From assembly GCA_965216725.1 (NCBI GenBank), contig CBDCGI010000007.1, forward strand, positions 310,001 to 374,000: DNA of 64,000 nt, given 5' to 3'. This DNA is from JACZUI01 sp965216725. GTDB taxonomy: Bacteria > Actinomycetota > Acidimicrobiia > Spongiisociales > ZC4RG35. Below the pieces are notes generated by a model. The model worked only from the letters and a program-made list of their open reading frames with translations. It made no database searches and was not told the DNA's origin. This document shows positions 43,963 to 52,111 of this stretch, piece after piece; positions within the stretch are counted from its first letter, which is position 1; the number at the start of each line of letters is the position of its first letter. The position numbers and the translations under genes were made by a program.

Positions 43963-44403
43963 TCAGTCGATGATCATCATCGTCAGGGCCAGGATCCACA
44001 GCAGATTCTCCAACGCCAACGACCTCCGGAACCGGACCACACCCGCCGCTGCGGCCGCCGCATCTTTGGCTTCGAGGCCGGAGCGGATGCGTTTCCAAGC
44101 CGGTTCTGCGACCAAGCCGCCGACAAGGAACATCGCCACGACCACCCCGAGCGCCACCCATATGCGCAGCGGGGCATCCCCAAAACCAAACACCTCATAG
44201 AGCAGCCAAAGGCCAGTGCCGAGAGTCAGGAATCCGGTGACGATGCCCAGCCTTCGGGCTCGCGACATTCGAGAGATGAAGCGTTCGGCTCCGGCGATGT
44301 CCCTGATCGAGTCATGCACGTCGCGTGGAATCAACAGCTTGTGCCCGAACCACGCCGACGCGAACGCAATGTGGGCGATCTTGATTGCCTCGATCACGGT
44401 CAC
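43963..44403 (-). CDS. Four-helix integral membrane protein of unknown function
   Basis: 146 residues with four hydrophobic segments: AIKIAHIAFASAWFGHKLL, GIVTGFLTLGTGLWLLYEVF, WVALGVVVAMFLVGGLVAE and ENLLWILALTMMI. The His near the first helix and overall size resemble CopD/DUF2269-type membrane proteins. GTG 44403 or GTG 44397 may start it; the remaining upstream frame is antisense to yyaL. Confidence 0.65.
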   Translation of the reverse strand: MTVIEAIKIAHIAFASAWFGHKLLIPRDVHDSIRDIAGAERFISRMSRARRLGIVTGFLTLGTGLWLLYEVFGFGDAPLRIWVALGVVVAMFLVGGLVAEPAWKRIRSGLEAKDAAAAAAGVVRFRRSLALENLLWILALTMMIID

Positions 44404-44454
44404 CGAACCTAGCCCCCGAGATTGCCGGACGCTGGGGCTACCTTCGAAGGAGAA

Positions 44455-46425
44455 ATGCCCAACCGCCTCGCCAACAGCTCCTCTCCTTACCTTCTCCAAC
44501 ACAAGGACAACCCGGTCGACTGGTGGGAGTGGAGCGACGAGCCTTTCGAAGAAGCAACCCGCCGTGACGTGCCCGTGCTGTTGAGTGTCGGCTACTCGGC
44601 ATGTCACTGGTGCCACGTCATGGCTCACGAGTCCTTCGAGGACGCCGAAACCGCGGCCGTCATGAACCGCCTCTTCATCAACATCAAGGTCGACCGCGAG
44701 GAACGACCCGACGTCGACTCCATCTACATGGAGGCCGTACAAGCCATGAGCGGGCACGGTGGCTGGCCGATGACGGTGTTTCTGACTCCCGACCGAAGAC
44801 CCTTCTATGCCGGCACCTACTTCCCCGACACCGATCGTCACGGGATGCCGTCTTTTCGCCGGGTGATGGAGGCGGTTTCAGACGCGTGGGTCAACCGTCG
44901 CAGCGAGCTGGTGGACCAAGCAGACCGTCTGACGGCGGCCATCAATCGGGAGATACCGAGCGGTGACGATCTTCCTGACCCCTCGGCGCTCGGGACGGCC
45001 TACTCCTCAATTGCTGCATCCTTTGACGAGTCTCACGGCGGATTTGGCGGAGCACCCAAGTTCCCCCAGCAGCCGGTCCTCGAGTTCTTGCTCCGTTCTC
45101 GAGGCGAATCCTGGGCGGCCGGTGCCGATCGAATGGTCGAACGCACGCTCACCGAAATGGCCGACGGGGGCATCCACGACCATCTGGGGGGTGGATTTGC
45201 CCGCTACTCCGTCGATCGGTCCTGGCTTGTCCCTCACTTCGAGAAGATGCTCTATGACAACGCACAGCTTGCCCGGATCTATCTGTGGGCCGGCATCGAG
45301 CTCAGGTCGACGCGCCTCCTCGACGTGGCAAAGACGACTCTCGACTATCTGCTGAGCGATCTGAGGCACCCCGACGGTGGGTTCTACTCAGCCGAGGACG
45401 CCGACTCCGAAGGCGTCGAGGGCAAGTTCTACGTCTGGACCGTCGATCAGCTGACTGGGGTTCTGGGTGCTGATGACGCGACGACAGCCGCCGAGTTCTT
45501 CGGAGTCACACCGGAGGGCAACTTCGAGGGGTCGAACGTGCTCCACCGCCCGACGGGAAGGCAGTGGACCGAAGACATCGAATCCATCAGGCAGCGGCTT
45601 CTCGAGGAAAGGGACAATCGGATCAGGCCCGGGCTCGACGACAAGATCATCGCTTCGTGGAACGGGCTTGCCATCCGGGCATTGGCCGAGGCGGGCGCTG
45701 CCCTCGAGGAGCGCCACTATCTGGAGGCTGCGACTGCGGCCGCCGAGTTCTGCCGAACCCACCTGGTCACCGCCGACGGTCTCATGCGCTCCTGGAGAGC
45801 GGGGAGGCCATCGGTGCCAGGTTTCCTCGAAGACCATGCGTCCATGGCTGTCGGCCTTTTCACGCTTTACGCAGCCACCGGTGAGGTCGACTGGTATCGG
45901 GAAGCCATGCGCCTCACCGACGACCTCTTCAGATTCGAGCGTCCCGACGTGGGCTACTACTCCACATCCGAGGGTGGGAACCTGATCAAACGCCCCATCG
46001 ACATGTCGGACAACCCGCTTCCGTCGGGCAACGGCCTGGCCGCGGAAGCGAACCTGCTGGCCGCCCTGTACACCGGCAACCAGATCTACATGGACCGTTC
46101 GGTATCAGCACTCCGGGCAGCGGCGGTAGTTGCGGAGAGAGCGCCTTCGATGGTGGGCCACCATCTCTCGATCATGGCCGCTCTGAGCAAGGGACCCAAG
46201 GAGCTGGCCGTGGCCGGCGCCGAATGGCCCCAGATGGCTCGGGTCCACTGGTCAGCCTTCCGCCCCCATGTCGCCCTTGCGGTGTCTGCCGGGCCCGATG
46301 ACACAGTCCCGCTACTCGCTCACAGACACGTCGAGAACGAGACCCGTGCCTACTTGTGTGAGGGCTTCGTATGTGATCTTCCGGTCACCACCCCTGCGGA
46401 GCTCGAGATTCTCCTTGATGGGTGA
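44455..46425 (+). CDS. YyaL-type thioredoxin-domain protein (DUF255, spermatogenesis-associated protein 20 family)
   Basis: 656 residues. An N-terminal thioredoxin-like domain carries SACHWCHVMAHESFED (CxxC at 50-53) and a larger alpha/alpha barrel like N-acylglucosamine 2-epimerase follows. MTVFLTPDRRPFYAGTYFP and DEYFYSAEDADSEG-like FYSAEDADSEGVEGKFYVW are family markers. Widespread but uncharacterised; a redox or sugar-related role is inferred only. ATG 44455 directly follows AAGGAG. Convergent with the Rieske gene. Confidence 0.9.
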   Translation: MPNRLANSSSPYLLQHKDNPVDWWEWSDEPFEEATRRDVPVLLSVGYSACHWCHVMAHESFEDAETAAVMNRLFINIKVDREERPDVDSIYMEAVQAMSGHGGWPMTVFLTPDRRPFYAGTYFPDTDRHGMPSFRRVMEAVSDAWVNRRSELVDQADRLTAAINREIPSGDDLPDPSALGTAYSSIAASFDESHGGFGGAPKFPQQPVLEFLLRSRGESWAAGADRMVERTLTEMADGGIHDHLGGGFARYSVDRSWLVPHFEKMLYDNAQLARIYLWAGIELRSTRLLDVAKTTLDYLLSDLRHPDGGFYSAEDADSEGVEGKFYVWTVDQLTGVLGADDATTAAEFFGVTPEGNFEGSNVLHRPTGRQWTEDIESIRQRLLEERDNRIRPGLDDKIIASWNGLAIRALAEAGAALEERHYLEAATAAAEFCRTHLVTADGLMRSWRAGRPSVPGFLEDHASMAVGLFTLYAATGEVDWYREAMRLTDDLFRFERPDVGYYSTSEGGNLIKRPIDMSDNPLPSGNGLAAEANLLAALYTGNQIYMDRSVSALRAAAVVAERAPSMVGHHLSIMAALSKGPKELAVAGAEWPQMARVHWSAFRPHVALAVSAGPDDTVPLLAHRHVENETRAYLCEGFVCDLPVTTPAELEILLDG

Positions 46426-46432
46426 GCAACGG

Positions 46433-46449
46433 CGACGCGTGATGCGTCG
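46433..46449. terminator. Hairpin in the 24-bp gap between convergent yyaL-like and Rieske genes
   Basis: CGACGC-GTGAT-GCGTCG, 6-bp stem, directly before the Rieske stop codon. No T tract. Possible bidirectional terminator. Confidence 0.4.
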
Positions 46450-48171
46450 TCAGTCGCCGCGGGCGCGCCCCGCGGCGAAGTCGATTGCTTCCAGTGTGGC
46501 GTTGTAGACGAACCGCTCTCGTTTCGGCGAAGCCATGAACCTGCCGGCGGCGACCATCGGGGAACGTTCATTCAGGATCTCCGACTCCACAATCGATGCC
46601 CTGGCTGTCTTCACCGAGTGGGCGACCATGATCGGCGCCACACTGTTGTCCTCCGAAGCGGCCTGAGCCAATGCAGCATGGAGGTCTTCGACCGGGCCGT
46701 CGAACCCGGCTATCAGGCCCTCGGCCCCGTCGGGGTCCTTGTCCCTGATGACCTTCAACACGTCCTGGGCGTTGTCCGTTGCAACTGGTTGTTGGCGCTT
46801 CCTCGGCTGCCGTTCGTCGAATTGGCTGGTGAAGTTCACAAACCAAACCGCATGAAAGACCCCGCGGAGAACTTCAGAGCTGGGGTCGACCGACCACGCC
46901 CAGCGCAGCGCATCGACATAGGTGAGATTGTGAGTGACGTCGAGCCAACCCCATTCGTTGGTGTCGTCGGTGTCGATGTCGATGTCGAATCTCCTGAAGC
47001 GCTCTGCGGCGGCCTTCGACACGGTGTCGATGATCTTGGTCACCTCCGCCCCGGCGGCCAAAGCAGCGTTCAAGGCGTCAAACGCGGCCTGCGGGCTGCC
47101 ATCGAGGACCGCACCGGCCAGCGCTCGCTCATCCAACGGGGCTCCGTTCTGACGGGCCAGCAGGGCAGCAAGATCGACGTCGGCTTCGTCCCATGCTCTC
47201 AGGAACTTCTTCATGTATGGAAGCTTGTCGTAGCGTGTCGACAGCACGGCGTTTGGGACCAGCGGCCCCAGGACGCTGTCCGCCTCCTTCCACCCGATTC
47301 GGTCGAGCATCTCGAATGACTTCTGGGCATAGATCATTGGGTGCCCGTAGCCCAAGAAGTGATCGGTGATGGCAGAGAGCAGTGCATGGAGAATCTGGGC
47401 TCGGGTGGCTCCTGAGGCGATCAACCCGCGCATGAGCGCCTCAGCCTCTTCGGCTCGCTCGTCATCCACCAGGAATGGATATGCCTCGAGGGCATCCTCC
47501 ATCGAGCCATAGGCCTCCACCGGGTCGACAGGATCGGGGCGGGGGCGCATCGGCCGCCTCACCTCGTTTTGGGACACCACCGACATCCCCTGGATGACGG
47601 GGAACGCCTGGAGCTCGCCTTCGAACAGCGCTGCGAGATTGAGACAGTCGGTGAGAGTGGCCAGTGAGTGATTCCACCCGTATTCCATCCTTGGGGCTCC
47701 GTAGTTGACCCCCTCTTTCACAACCTCGGTGAGTGGGGTCCCGATCTGCCGGAGCCGCATCGTGTCACGGGCCATCCGGCCAATGTCCACCTCGCCCATC
47801 GCCTCCAGCAGGCTCTGGAACAGCTGCGGAGCGATCACCTCTGCGGCCGGGTCGGTCACGTCAACGAGAACCTGGCCGCGGCGAACCTCTACCGGATAGG
47901 AGCGAACGCTCTCCCCGCCGAAGCTGCAGAAACCGCCTTCATCGAGCTCGAACTTCCAGTTGTGCCACGCGCACGTCAGGGTTTCCTCCTTCATATCGCC
48001 TTGCAAGAGGGCGTAACCCTGATGGGGGCAACGATTGTCGATGGCGTAGATCGCCCGCTCAGTACGGAACAAGGCAATCCGCTTGTCGTAATGCCGGAAG
48101 AGTTTCCTACCTCCCACCGGCAGGTCATCGACCGTAGCCGCGCGAACCCAATCTCCGTTGGAGCCCGGCAT
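46450..48171 (-). CDS. Rieske [2Fe-2S] protein with large uncharacterised C-terminal domain
   Basis: 573 residues. The Rieske cluster ligands are C48-x-H50 and C67-x2-H70 (CPHQG and CAWHNW), in a ferredoxin-like domain of about 110 residues. The remaining 450 residues are mostly helical and unlike known oxygenase domains; conserved-looking His/Asp stretches include ITDHFLGYGHPMIYAQ and LDVTHNLTYVDALRWAW. It could be a helical metal-binding domain, but I do not recognise it. Located divergently from soxR behind a MerR-type promoter, with a 24-codon reading frame just upstream. Confidence 0.85.
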   Translation of the reverse strand: MPGSNGDWVRAATVDDLPVGGRKLFRHYDKRIALFRTERAIYAIDNRCPHQGYALLQGDMKEETLTCAWHNWKFELDEGGFCSFGGESVRSYPVEVRRGQVLVDVTDPAAEVIAPQLFQSLLEAMGEVDIGRMARDTMRLRQIGTPLTEVVKEGVNYGAPRMEYGWNHSLATLTDCLNLAALFEGELQAFPVIQGMSVVSQNEVRRPMRPRPDPVDPVEAYGSMEDALEAYPFLVDDERAEEAEALMRGLIASGATRAQILHALLSAITDHFLGYGHPMIYAQKSFEMLDRIGWKEADSVLGPLVPNAVLSTRYDKLPYMKKFLRAWDEADVDLAALLARQNGAPLDERALAGAVLDGSPQAAFDALNAALAAGAEVTKIIDTVSKAAAERFRRFDIDIDTDDTNEWGWLDVTHNLTYVDALRWAWSVDPSSEVLRGVFHAVWFVNFTSQFDERQPRKRQQPVATDNAQDVLKVIRDKDPDGAEGLIAGFDGPVEDLHAALAQAASEDNSVAPIMVAHSVKTARASIVESEILNERSPMVAAGRFMASPKRERFVYNATLEAIDFAAGRARGD

Positions 48172-48174
48172 CGC

Positions 48175-48249
48175 TCAGCTTTCCCGAGCCTGCCTGATGC
48201 GCTCTTCAAGTTCCGATTGGAGCCGTTCTGGTGTCCAAACAACGTGCAT
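48175..48249 (-). CDS. Possible 24-residue peptide upstream of the Rieske gene
   Basis: MHVVWTPERLQSELEERIRQ and four more residues, then TGA 3 bp before the Rieske ATG. AAAGGTGAT lies upstream of ATG 48249 at a good distance, better than any site before the Rieske gene itself. It may be a small protein or a translational feeder for the Rieske gene. Predicted amphipathic helix. Not supported by homology that I can name. Confidence 0.4.
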   Translation of the reverse strand: MHVVWTPERLQSELEERIRQARES

Positions 48250-48289
48250 CCCGATCACCTTTCGCTTGTCATTTGCGCTTTCCAACGGA

Positions 48290-48320
48290 ACCCTACAACT
48301 TGAAGTTCACTTGAAGTCAA
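48290..48320 (-). promoter_or_regulatory. MerR/SoxR-type promoter of the Rieske operon
   Basis: Leftward -35 TTGACT (48315-48320), 19-bp spacer, -10 TAGGGT (48290-48295). The spacer holds tandem ACTTCAAGT elements (48298-48317), forming the SoxR-like TTCAAGT-GA-ACTTCAA. Twenty-three of 31 bases match the ABC-exporter promoter. Confidence 0.7.
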
Positions 48321-48329
48321 GGGCATAAT
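48300..48329 (+). promoter_or_regulatory. Promoter of soxR overlapping the operator
   Basis: -35 TTGAAG (48300-48305), 18-bp spacer, -10 CATAAT (48324-48329). Transcription would start at or next to ATG 48336, so soxR mRNA is probably leaderless. It overlaps the divergent Rieske promoter and the same dyad, which suggests autoregulation. Confidence 0.6.
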
Positions 48330-48335
48330 CAGAAA

Positions 48336-48791
48336 ATGGAATGGCTCACAATCGGGGACGTGGCGAATCGCTCCGGAGTGGCGACGTCTGCTCTCAGGTT
48401 CTACGAGACCAAGGGGCTCATTCACTCGGAGCGAACCGACGGCAACCAGCGCCGGTACCCCCGAGCGGTGTTGCGCCGGGTGGCCCTCATCCGCGCCGCT
48501 CAGGAAGTCGGTCTCACCCTTCAGGAAGCCGCCGCGGCGCTAGAGACACTCCCTCACGAGAAGACGCCGACGAAGAGCGACTGGGAGAAGCTCTCACGCG
48601 CCTGGCAAGAGCGGCTGGATGCCCAGATCGCCGAATTGCAGGCATTGCGGAACGAGCTCACCGATTGCATTGGCTGCGGGTGCCTGTCCCTGAAGTCGTG
48701 CGCGATCTTCAATCCGGCGGATGCGATTGCGAACATGGGCTCCGGCCCCCGCTACCTGATGGGAGACGAGAGGATTCAACCCACCGCTTGA
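48336..48791 (+). CDS. soxR: Redox-sensitive MerR-family regulator SoxR
   Basis: 151 residues. N-terminal winged helix (LTIGDVANRSGVATSALRFY, ETKGLI), dimerisation helix, and the [2Fe-2S] motif C111-x2-C114-x-C116-x5-C122. SoxR is activated by oxidation or redox-cycling compounds; actinobacterial SoxR controls transporters and oxidoreductases instead of soxS. Two target-like promoters are in this window: the divergent Rieske operon and the ABC exporter. The 3' end overlaps convergent ctaA by 16 bp. Confidence 0.93.
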   Translation: MEWLTIGDVANRSGVATSALRFYETKGLIHSERTDGNQRRYPRAVLRRVALIRAAQEVGLTLQEAAAALETLPHEKTPTKSDWEKLSRAWQERLDAQIAELQALRNELTDCIGCGCLSLKSCAIFNPADAIANMGSGPRYLMGDERIQPTA

Positions 48792-49663
48792 GTCCGGGCG
48801 GCGGGCACCTGGAGCACGGTCGCTGAAACCATCACGTAGACGATCCACAAGGCATCCGCCAACAGGAGATGGACAAGCTGCATCCACACCGGCACTCCAA
48901 GTAGAACGTTCAGTGAGCCCGTCACCAGCATTGCCCCCACCAACACCGGCAAAGCCGTGACCAGTGGAGAAGACCGGAAGTCGACTCTGCGCGACGCCCA
49001 CCAGGCCACAGACGTGGAAAACACGGCCAGAACCGGATGAATCACCCTGAGGTTGGACAGAATGCTCTCTTGGGTCAGGGTCGGATCACCTTTGGGGAAT
49101 AGGGTGTCGGCAAGCGCCGTAACCGCCCCGCTGGCGGCGATCAGAACCAGCGCTATTCCCCCGGCAACGATCCAGCGCATCAGTTTCGGGTCCCGCGACG
49201 TATCCAGTGGTCGCCCTCCGGAGAGCCAGAAGGCCGCGAGCGTCAAACCGGCCAACAAGAGCAAGGTATTGATCAGGTGAAGAGGCCCGGTGACCGCACG
49301 TGCCACCGAATCGTCGCCGGCGACGAGCTCGGCCAGAACCAACACGGCGCCGATCAACGCCTCTGCCACCGACGCAGCCAGTGCCACGATTGCAGCCCGC
49401 CGGGCACGATGTCCTTTCGGTAGCTCCCGGAAAACCAGCCAGGCCAACAGCGCCACCAGGATGAGCGATATGCCGGCCACGAAGCGGTGGGAGAACTCGA
49501 TGGCCGTGGCGCCTTCCAGCTCTGGCACCAGCTCGCCCTGACATGTCGGCCACGAACGGCCACATCCGGCTCCAGAACCGGTGGCCCTCACCCAAGCGCC
49601 AACGAGGATCACCCCCACGTTGAACAACAGGACAAACCAAGCGAATCGGGCGAGGCGGGTCAT
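48776..49663 (-). CDS. ctaA: Heme A synthase (COX15/CtaA family)
   Basis: 295 residues with about eight membrane helices. Conserved haem-ligand histidines are in EFSHRFVAG, PLHLINTLLLL, RVIHPVLAV and MQLVHLLLADALW; the N-terminal VRATGSGAGCGRSWPTCQGE with its Cys pair is typical. Converts haem O to haem A for an aa3-type oxidase, so the organism is expected to respire oxygen. ctaB and oxidase subunits are outside the window. Confidence 0.93.
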   Translation of the reverse strand: MTRLARFAWFVLLFNVGVILVGAWVRATGSGAGCGRSWPTCQGELVPELEGATAIEFSHRFVAGISLILVALLAWLVFRELPKGHRARRAAIVALAASVAEALIGAVLVLAELVAGDDSVARAVTGPLHLINTLLLLAGLTLAAFWLSGGRPLDTSRDPKLMRWIVAGGIALVLIAASGAVTALADTLFPKGDPTLTQESILSNLRVIHPVLAVFSTSVAWWASRRVDFRSSPLVTALPVLVGAMLVTGSLNVLLGVPVWMQLVHLLLADALWIVYVMVSATVLQVPAARTQAVG

Positions 49664-49719
49664 GCCCCGAACAATAGAAACCCTTACTCGACGTAGCCGC
49701 GGGGTGGCCTGTACTGCCG

Positions 49720-50127
49720 TCAGATCCTCTCGAGGAGGATCACCGGGATCTCCTTGCGAGCCGTCTTTCTCTCATACTGGGCGAACTGCGGCCAATCTCG
49801 CTTCTGTGCCTCCCAGATCTCTTCCCGCTCGTCGCCTTCTAACACCCGGGCACCCACCGAAATCATCTGGTCTCCGACTTCGACTTTGGTCTCGGGGTTG
49901 GCATTGAGATTGTGAAACCATGCAGGGTGGTGGTCGGCACCGCCTTTGGAGGCGAAGATGGCAAAGCTTGTGCCAACCGCCTGATACATGACCGGTGTCA
50001 CTCGCTCAACGCCGGTCTTGGCACCGGTGTGATGGAGGAGGAGAAGCGGGGCTCCTTCGTGGACGCCTCCAACCTTGCCGCCGCTCGCCCTGAACTCTTC
50101 GATTACCCCGGCGTTCCAACTACTCAT
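49720..50127 (-). CDS. Deazaflavin (F420)-dependent nitroreductase family protein (Ddn-like)
   Basis: 135 residues of the split beta-barrel FDOR-B family. Characteristic parts are GAPLLLLHHTGAKTGVERVT, ASKGGADHHPAWFHNLNANP and the acidic-basic end AQKRDWPQFAQYERKT. It should bind reduced F420 and reduce quinone- or nitro-type acceptors, implying that the organism makes F420. ATG 50127; divergent from the CBS-like gene. Confidence 0.9.
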   Translation of the reverse strand: MSSWNAGVIEEFRASGGKVGGVHEGAPLLLLHHTGAKTGVERVTPVMYQAVGTSFAIFASKGGADHHPAWFHNLNANPETKVEVGDQMISVGARVLEGDEREEIWEAQKRDWPQFAQYERKTARKEIPVILLERI

Positions 50128-50254
50128 TCACGTGCCCCCTCGGCGCTGGCAAATCTTGATATCTGAGACCAATAGAACGCGACTTGCGGCCTCGTATTCC
50201 TCACCGTGGGTGATGCGACACATCGCCGAGGTGGCTCCTAGCCTCCCTGTCGCG

Positions 50255-51208
50255 ATGCAAATCCATGACAACGTCCTGGAAGCGATTGGGGCAACACCAC
50301 TGGTCCGTCTCAGCAGAATCCACCCTCGGGGGAATCTCGTCGCCAAGCTGGAACACACCAACCCCGGAGGCTCGGTCAAGGAGAGAATCGCAGTGGCGAT
50401 GATCGACGCTGCCGAGGCGGACGGCTCTCTCCGACCGGGAGGCACGATTATCGAGCCCACCTCCGGGAACACCGGAGTCGGCCTGGCGATGGTTGGTGCC
50501 GTGAGGGGCTATCGCGTGGTATGCGTCGTCCCCGACAAGGTGTCCCAAGAGAAGCAAGACCTCCTCAAGGCTTACGGCGTCGAGGTGGTGGTTACCCGTA
50601 CCGAGCTGGGGCCCGAGGATCCCGACTCCTATTACGCGGTCGCCGACCGATTGACATCCGAGATCGAAGGTTCTTTCCGCCCCGACCAATACTCCAACCA
50701 GGCCAACCCCGAGGCGCACTACGCCACCACCGGTCCCGAGATCTGGGACCAGACAAACGGCAAGGTGGACATCCTGGTGGCTGGTGTCGGCACCGGCGGG
50801 ACGATCACAGGAGTGGCCCGTTACCTCAGGGAGAGAAAGCCTGAGGTGAAGATCGTTGGGGTCGACCCTGAGGGCTCGATTTACACGAAGGGGCCCGACG
50901 GCGACCTGCACCAATATTTCGTGGAAGGCGTCGGCGAGGACTTCTATCCGGAGACGGTGGATCTGGATCTGGTGGATCGTTGGATCGAAGTCACCGACAG
51001 CGAGGCTTTTGCCATGACGAGACGGCTGGCCCGAGAGGAGGGGATTCTCGTGGGAGGCTCATGTGGGATGGCAGTGCACGGAGCGCTTCAGGTGGCGGCC
51101 GAGCATCCCGAGCTGCTGACCGTGGTCATCCTGCCCGATTCAGGCCGTGGGTACCTGTCGAAGGTCTTCAACGACGAATGGATGGCCGCCCAGGGCTTCT
51201 CCCTGTAA
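50255..51208 (+). CDS. Cysteine synthase / cystathionine beta-synthase-like PLP enzyme
   Basis: 317 residues. PLP lysine K42 in NPGGSVKERIA, substrate loop PTSGNTGVGLA, phosphate loop GVGTGGTITGVARYL, and VGGSCGMAVHGAL. The core resembles mycobacterial CBS (Rv1077) more than CysK, but the C-terminal CBS-domain pair is absent. It may make cystathionine or cysteine; the partner gamma-lyase is not adjacent. ATG 50255 fits the family start. The 127 bp upstream show no riboswitch that I recognise. Confidence 0.85.
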   Translation: MQIHDNVLEAIGATPLVRLSRIHPRGNLVAKLEHTNPGGSVKERIAVAMIDAAEADGSLRPGGTIIEPTSGNTGVGLAMVGAVRGYRVVCVVPDKVSQEKQDLLKAYGVEVVVTRTELGPEDPDSYYAVADRLTSEIEGSFRPDQYSNQANPEAHYATTGPEIWDQTNGKVDILVAGVGTGGTITGVARYLRERKPEVKIVGVDPEGSIYTKGPDGDLHQYFVEGVGEDFYPETVDLDLVDRWIEVTDSEAFAMTRRLAREEGILVGGSCGMAVHGALQVAAEHPELLTVVILPDSGRGYLSKVFNDEWMAAQGFSL

Positions 51209-51287
51209 CCACATCCTGTTCTCGGCGGGCATCTGATCACAGCCTCGGGCGAGCCCACACAGAACGGGTACGAAAGGCAAGAAAACG

Positions 51288-51315
51288 GGAGCCCCCGGCC
51301 AATGCCGGGGGCTCC
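51288..51315. terminator. Strong hairpin terminator, best read leftward
   Basis: GGAGCCCCCGGC / GCCGGGGGCTCC, 12-bp perfect stem with loop CAAT. Leftward it is followed by CGTTTTC; rightward by AAAAC. It lies 79 bp after the CBS-like stop and may serve that gene too, but the T tract points to a leftward transcript from 51320-51580. The rest of the 402-bp gap 51209-51610 holds the small elements listed separately. Confidence 0.8.
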
Positions 51316-51321
51316 AAAACG

Positions 51322-51417
51322 TCAGCTCGGGCGTTGTTCGAAGAATCGCCGCGGGTGGACGAAGTCCGCGGTAGCCAGAGCCGGGTGGTCCGGGTTGTAG
51401 TCGCCACCACGTCTCAT
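51322..51417 (-). CDS. Possible 31-residue protein of an orphan minigene
   Basis: Frame begins MRRGGDYNPDHPALATADFV and ends with FFEQRPS, TGA, 6 bp before the strong leftward terminator. No ribosome site directly precedes ATG 51417; it lies after the stop of a 15-codon frame and a hairpin, so re-initiation would be needed. A longer frame in another phase passes through the terminator and is less likely. Confidence 0.3.
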   Translation of the reverse strand: MRRGGDYNPDHPALATADFVHPRRFFEQRPS

Positions 51418-51422
51418 GAGAC

Positions 51423-51449
51423 GAGCGGCGCATGCGGTCAGCGCCGCTC
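51423..51449 (-). promoter_or_regulatory. 9-bp hairpin overlapping the leader-peptide stop codon
   Basis: GAGCGGCGC / GCGCCGCTC with a 9-nt loop that contains the TGA of the 15-codon frame. A ribosome finishing that frame would open the stem. Confidence 0.5.
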
Positions 51450-51485
51450 AGCGCCCGACCACCTCCAGAGTCCTAAAAGATTCAT
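51438..51485 (-). CDS. Possible 15-residue leader peptide with two Trp codons
   Basis: MNLLGLWRWSGAERR, ending in the loop of a 9-bp hairpin. AGGAGG lies 14 bases upstream (51500-51505). A TTG at 51489 in another phase, 10 bases from the site, would give a 13-residue peptide instead. The arrangement resembles attenuator leaders, but no biosynthetic gene follows. Confidence 0.35.
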   Translation of the reverse strand: MNLLGLWRWSGAERR

Positions 51486-51494
51486 ACAAGTTCG

Positions 51495-51518
51495 GACCAC
51501 CTCCTTTCTCTGGTGGTC
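51495..51518 (-). promoter_or_regulatory. Hairpin enclosing a Shine-Dalgarno site
   Basis: Leftward GACCACC pairs with GGTGGTC (7 bp, 10-nt loop); the AGGAGG ribosome site spans the loop and the 3' arm. This could limit translation of the minigene. Confidence 0.45.
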
Positions 51519-51610
51519 ACAGTTTGGCATACGACGCCAACTCGGTCACGAGATTTCTCGCTCCGATCATTCCCTATACGTAATGTGGACCGGGGACGAA
51601 AGGATTCGAC

Positions 51611-52111
51611 TTGAGACGATTGCTGCTTGTCATTGCACTTCTGGCTTTTGCCGCCTGCGGAGCGGACGAGGTCGCCGAGGACGCCATCGAGCAGGGCATC
51701 GAGAGCCAGGATGGCTCGGGTGACGTAGAAGTGGATGTGGACAGCGACGACGGCTCGATGGATCTCACCATCGAAAGCGACGAGGGCGACGCCTCCGTAT
51801 CCATAGGTGGAGGCGAGCTACCGGAGAACTTCCCCTGGGACGTCCCCAGTGGCGGAGAGGTTCAGGCCGTATCGACCAGCAGCCAGGGCAACGTGGTCGC
51901 GATCAGGTATCCAGGAAGCGCCTTCGACGATGTTGTAAACCACTTTCAGAAGATCGTGGACTCCGAGGCAAGCGCAGACCTGAACACGCAGTCGATCGCG
52001 AGCCCTCCGGTTGAGAGCTGGTCGTGGAACCTCGCCGGGGACGGTTTCGTCAGCATCTCGGTGCAACAGCAGTCTGACATCACACTCGTGAGCATCATCT
52101 ACGACGGCTAG
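51611..52111 (+). CDS. Putative lipoprotein, acidic, unknown function
   Basis: 166 residues. Signal MRRLLLVIALLAFAAC with Cys16 as the likely lipid anchor. A long Asp/Glu/Ser-rich region covers about residues 18-65, followed by a small folded domain (AIRYPGSAFDDVVNHFQKIV, VSISVQQQSDITLVSIIYDG). TTG 51611 has GAAAGG 7 bases upstream. Its TAG stop shares CTAG with the stop of the convergent monooxygenase gene. Confidence 0.75.
   Translation: MRRLLLVIALLAFAACGADEVAEDAIEQGIESQDGSGDVEVDVDSDDGSMDLTIESDEGDASVSIGGGELPENFPWDVPSGGEVQAVSTSSQGNVVAIRYPGSAFDDVVNHFQKIVDSEASADLNTQSIASPPVESWSWNLAGDGFVSISVQQQSDITLVSIIYDG

Noticed and set aside
50128..50254. Riboswitch or T-box before the CBS-like gene
   Set aside because: I could not find a conserved core or terminator/antiterminator pair in this 127-bp stretch.
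51140..51433. 97-codon leftward frame across the minigene and CBS-like 3' end
   Set aside because: It passes through the strong leftward terminator and becomes antisense to the CBS-like gene; the shorter frames before the terminator are more plausible.
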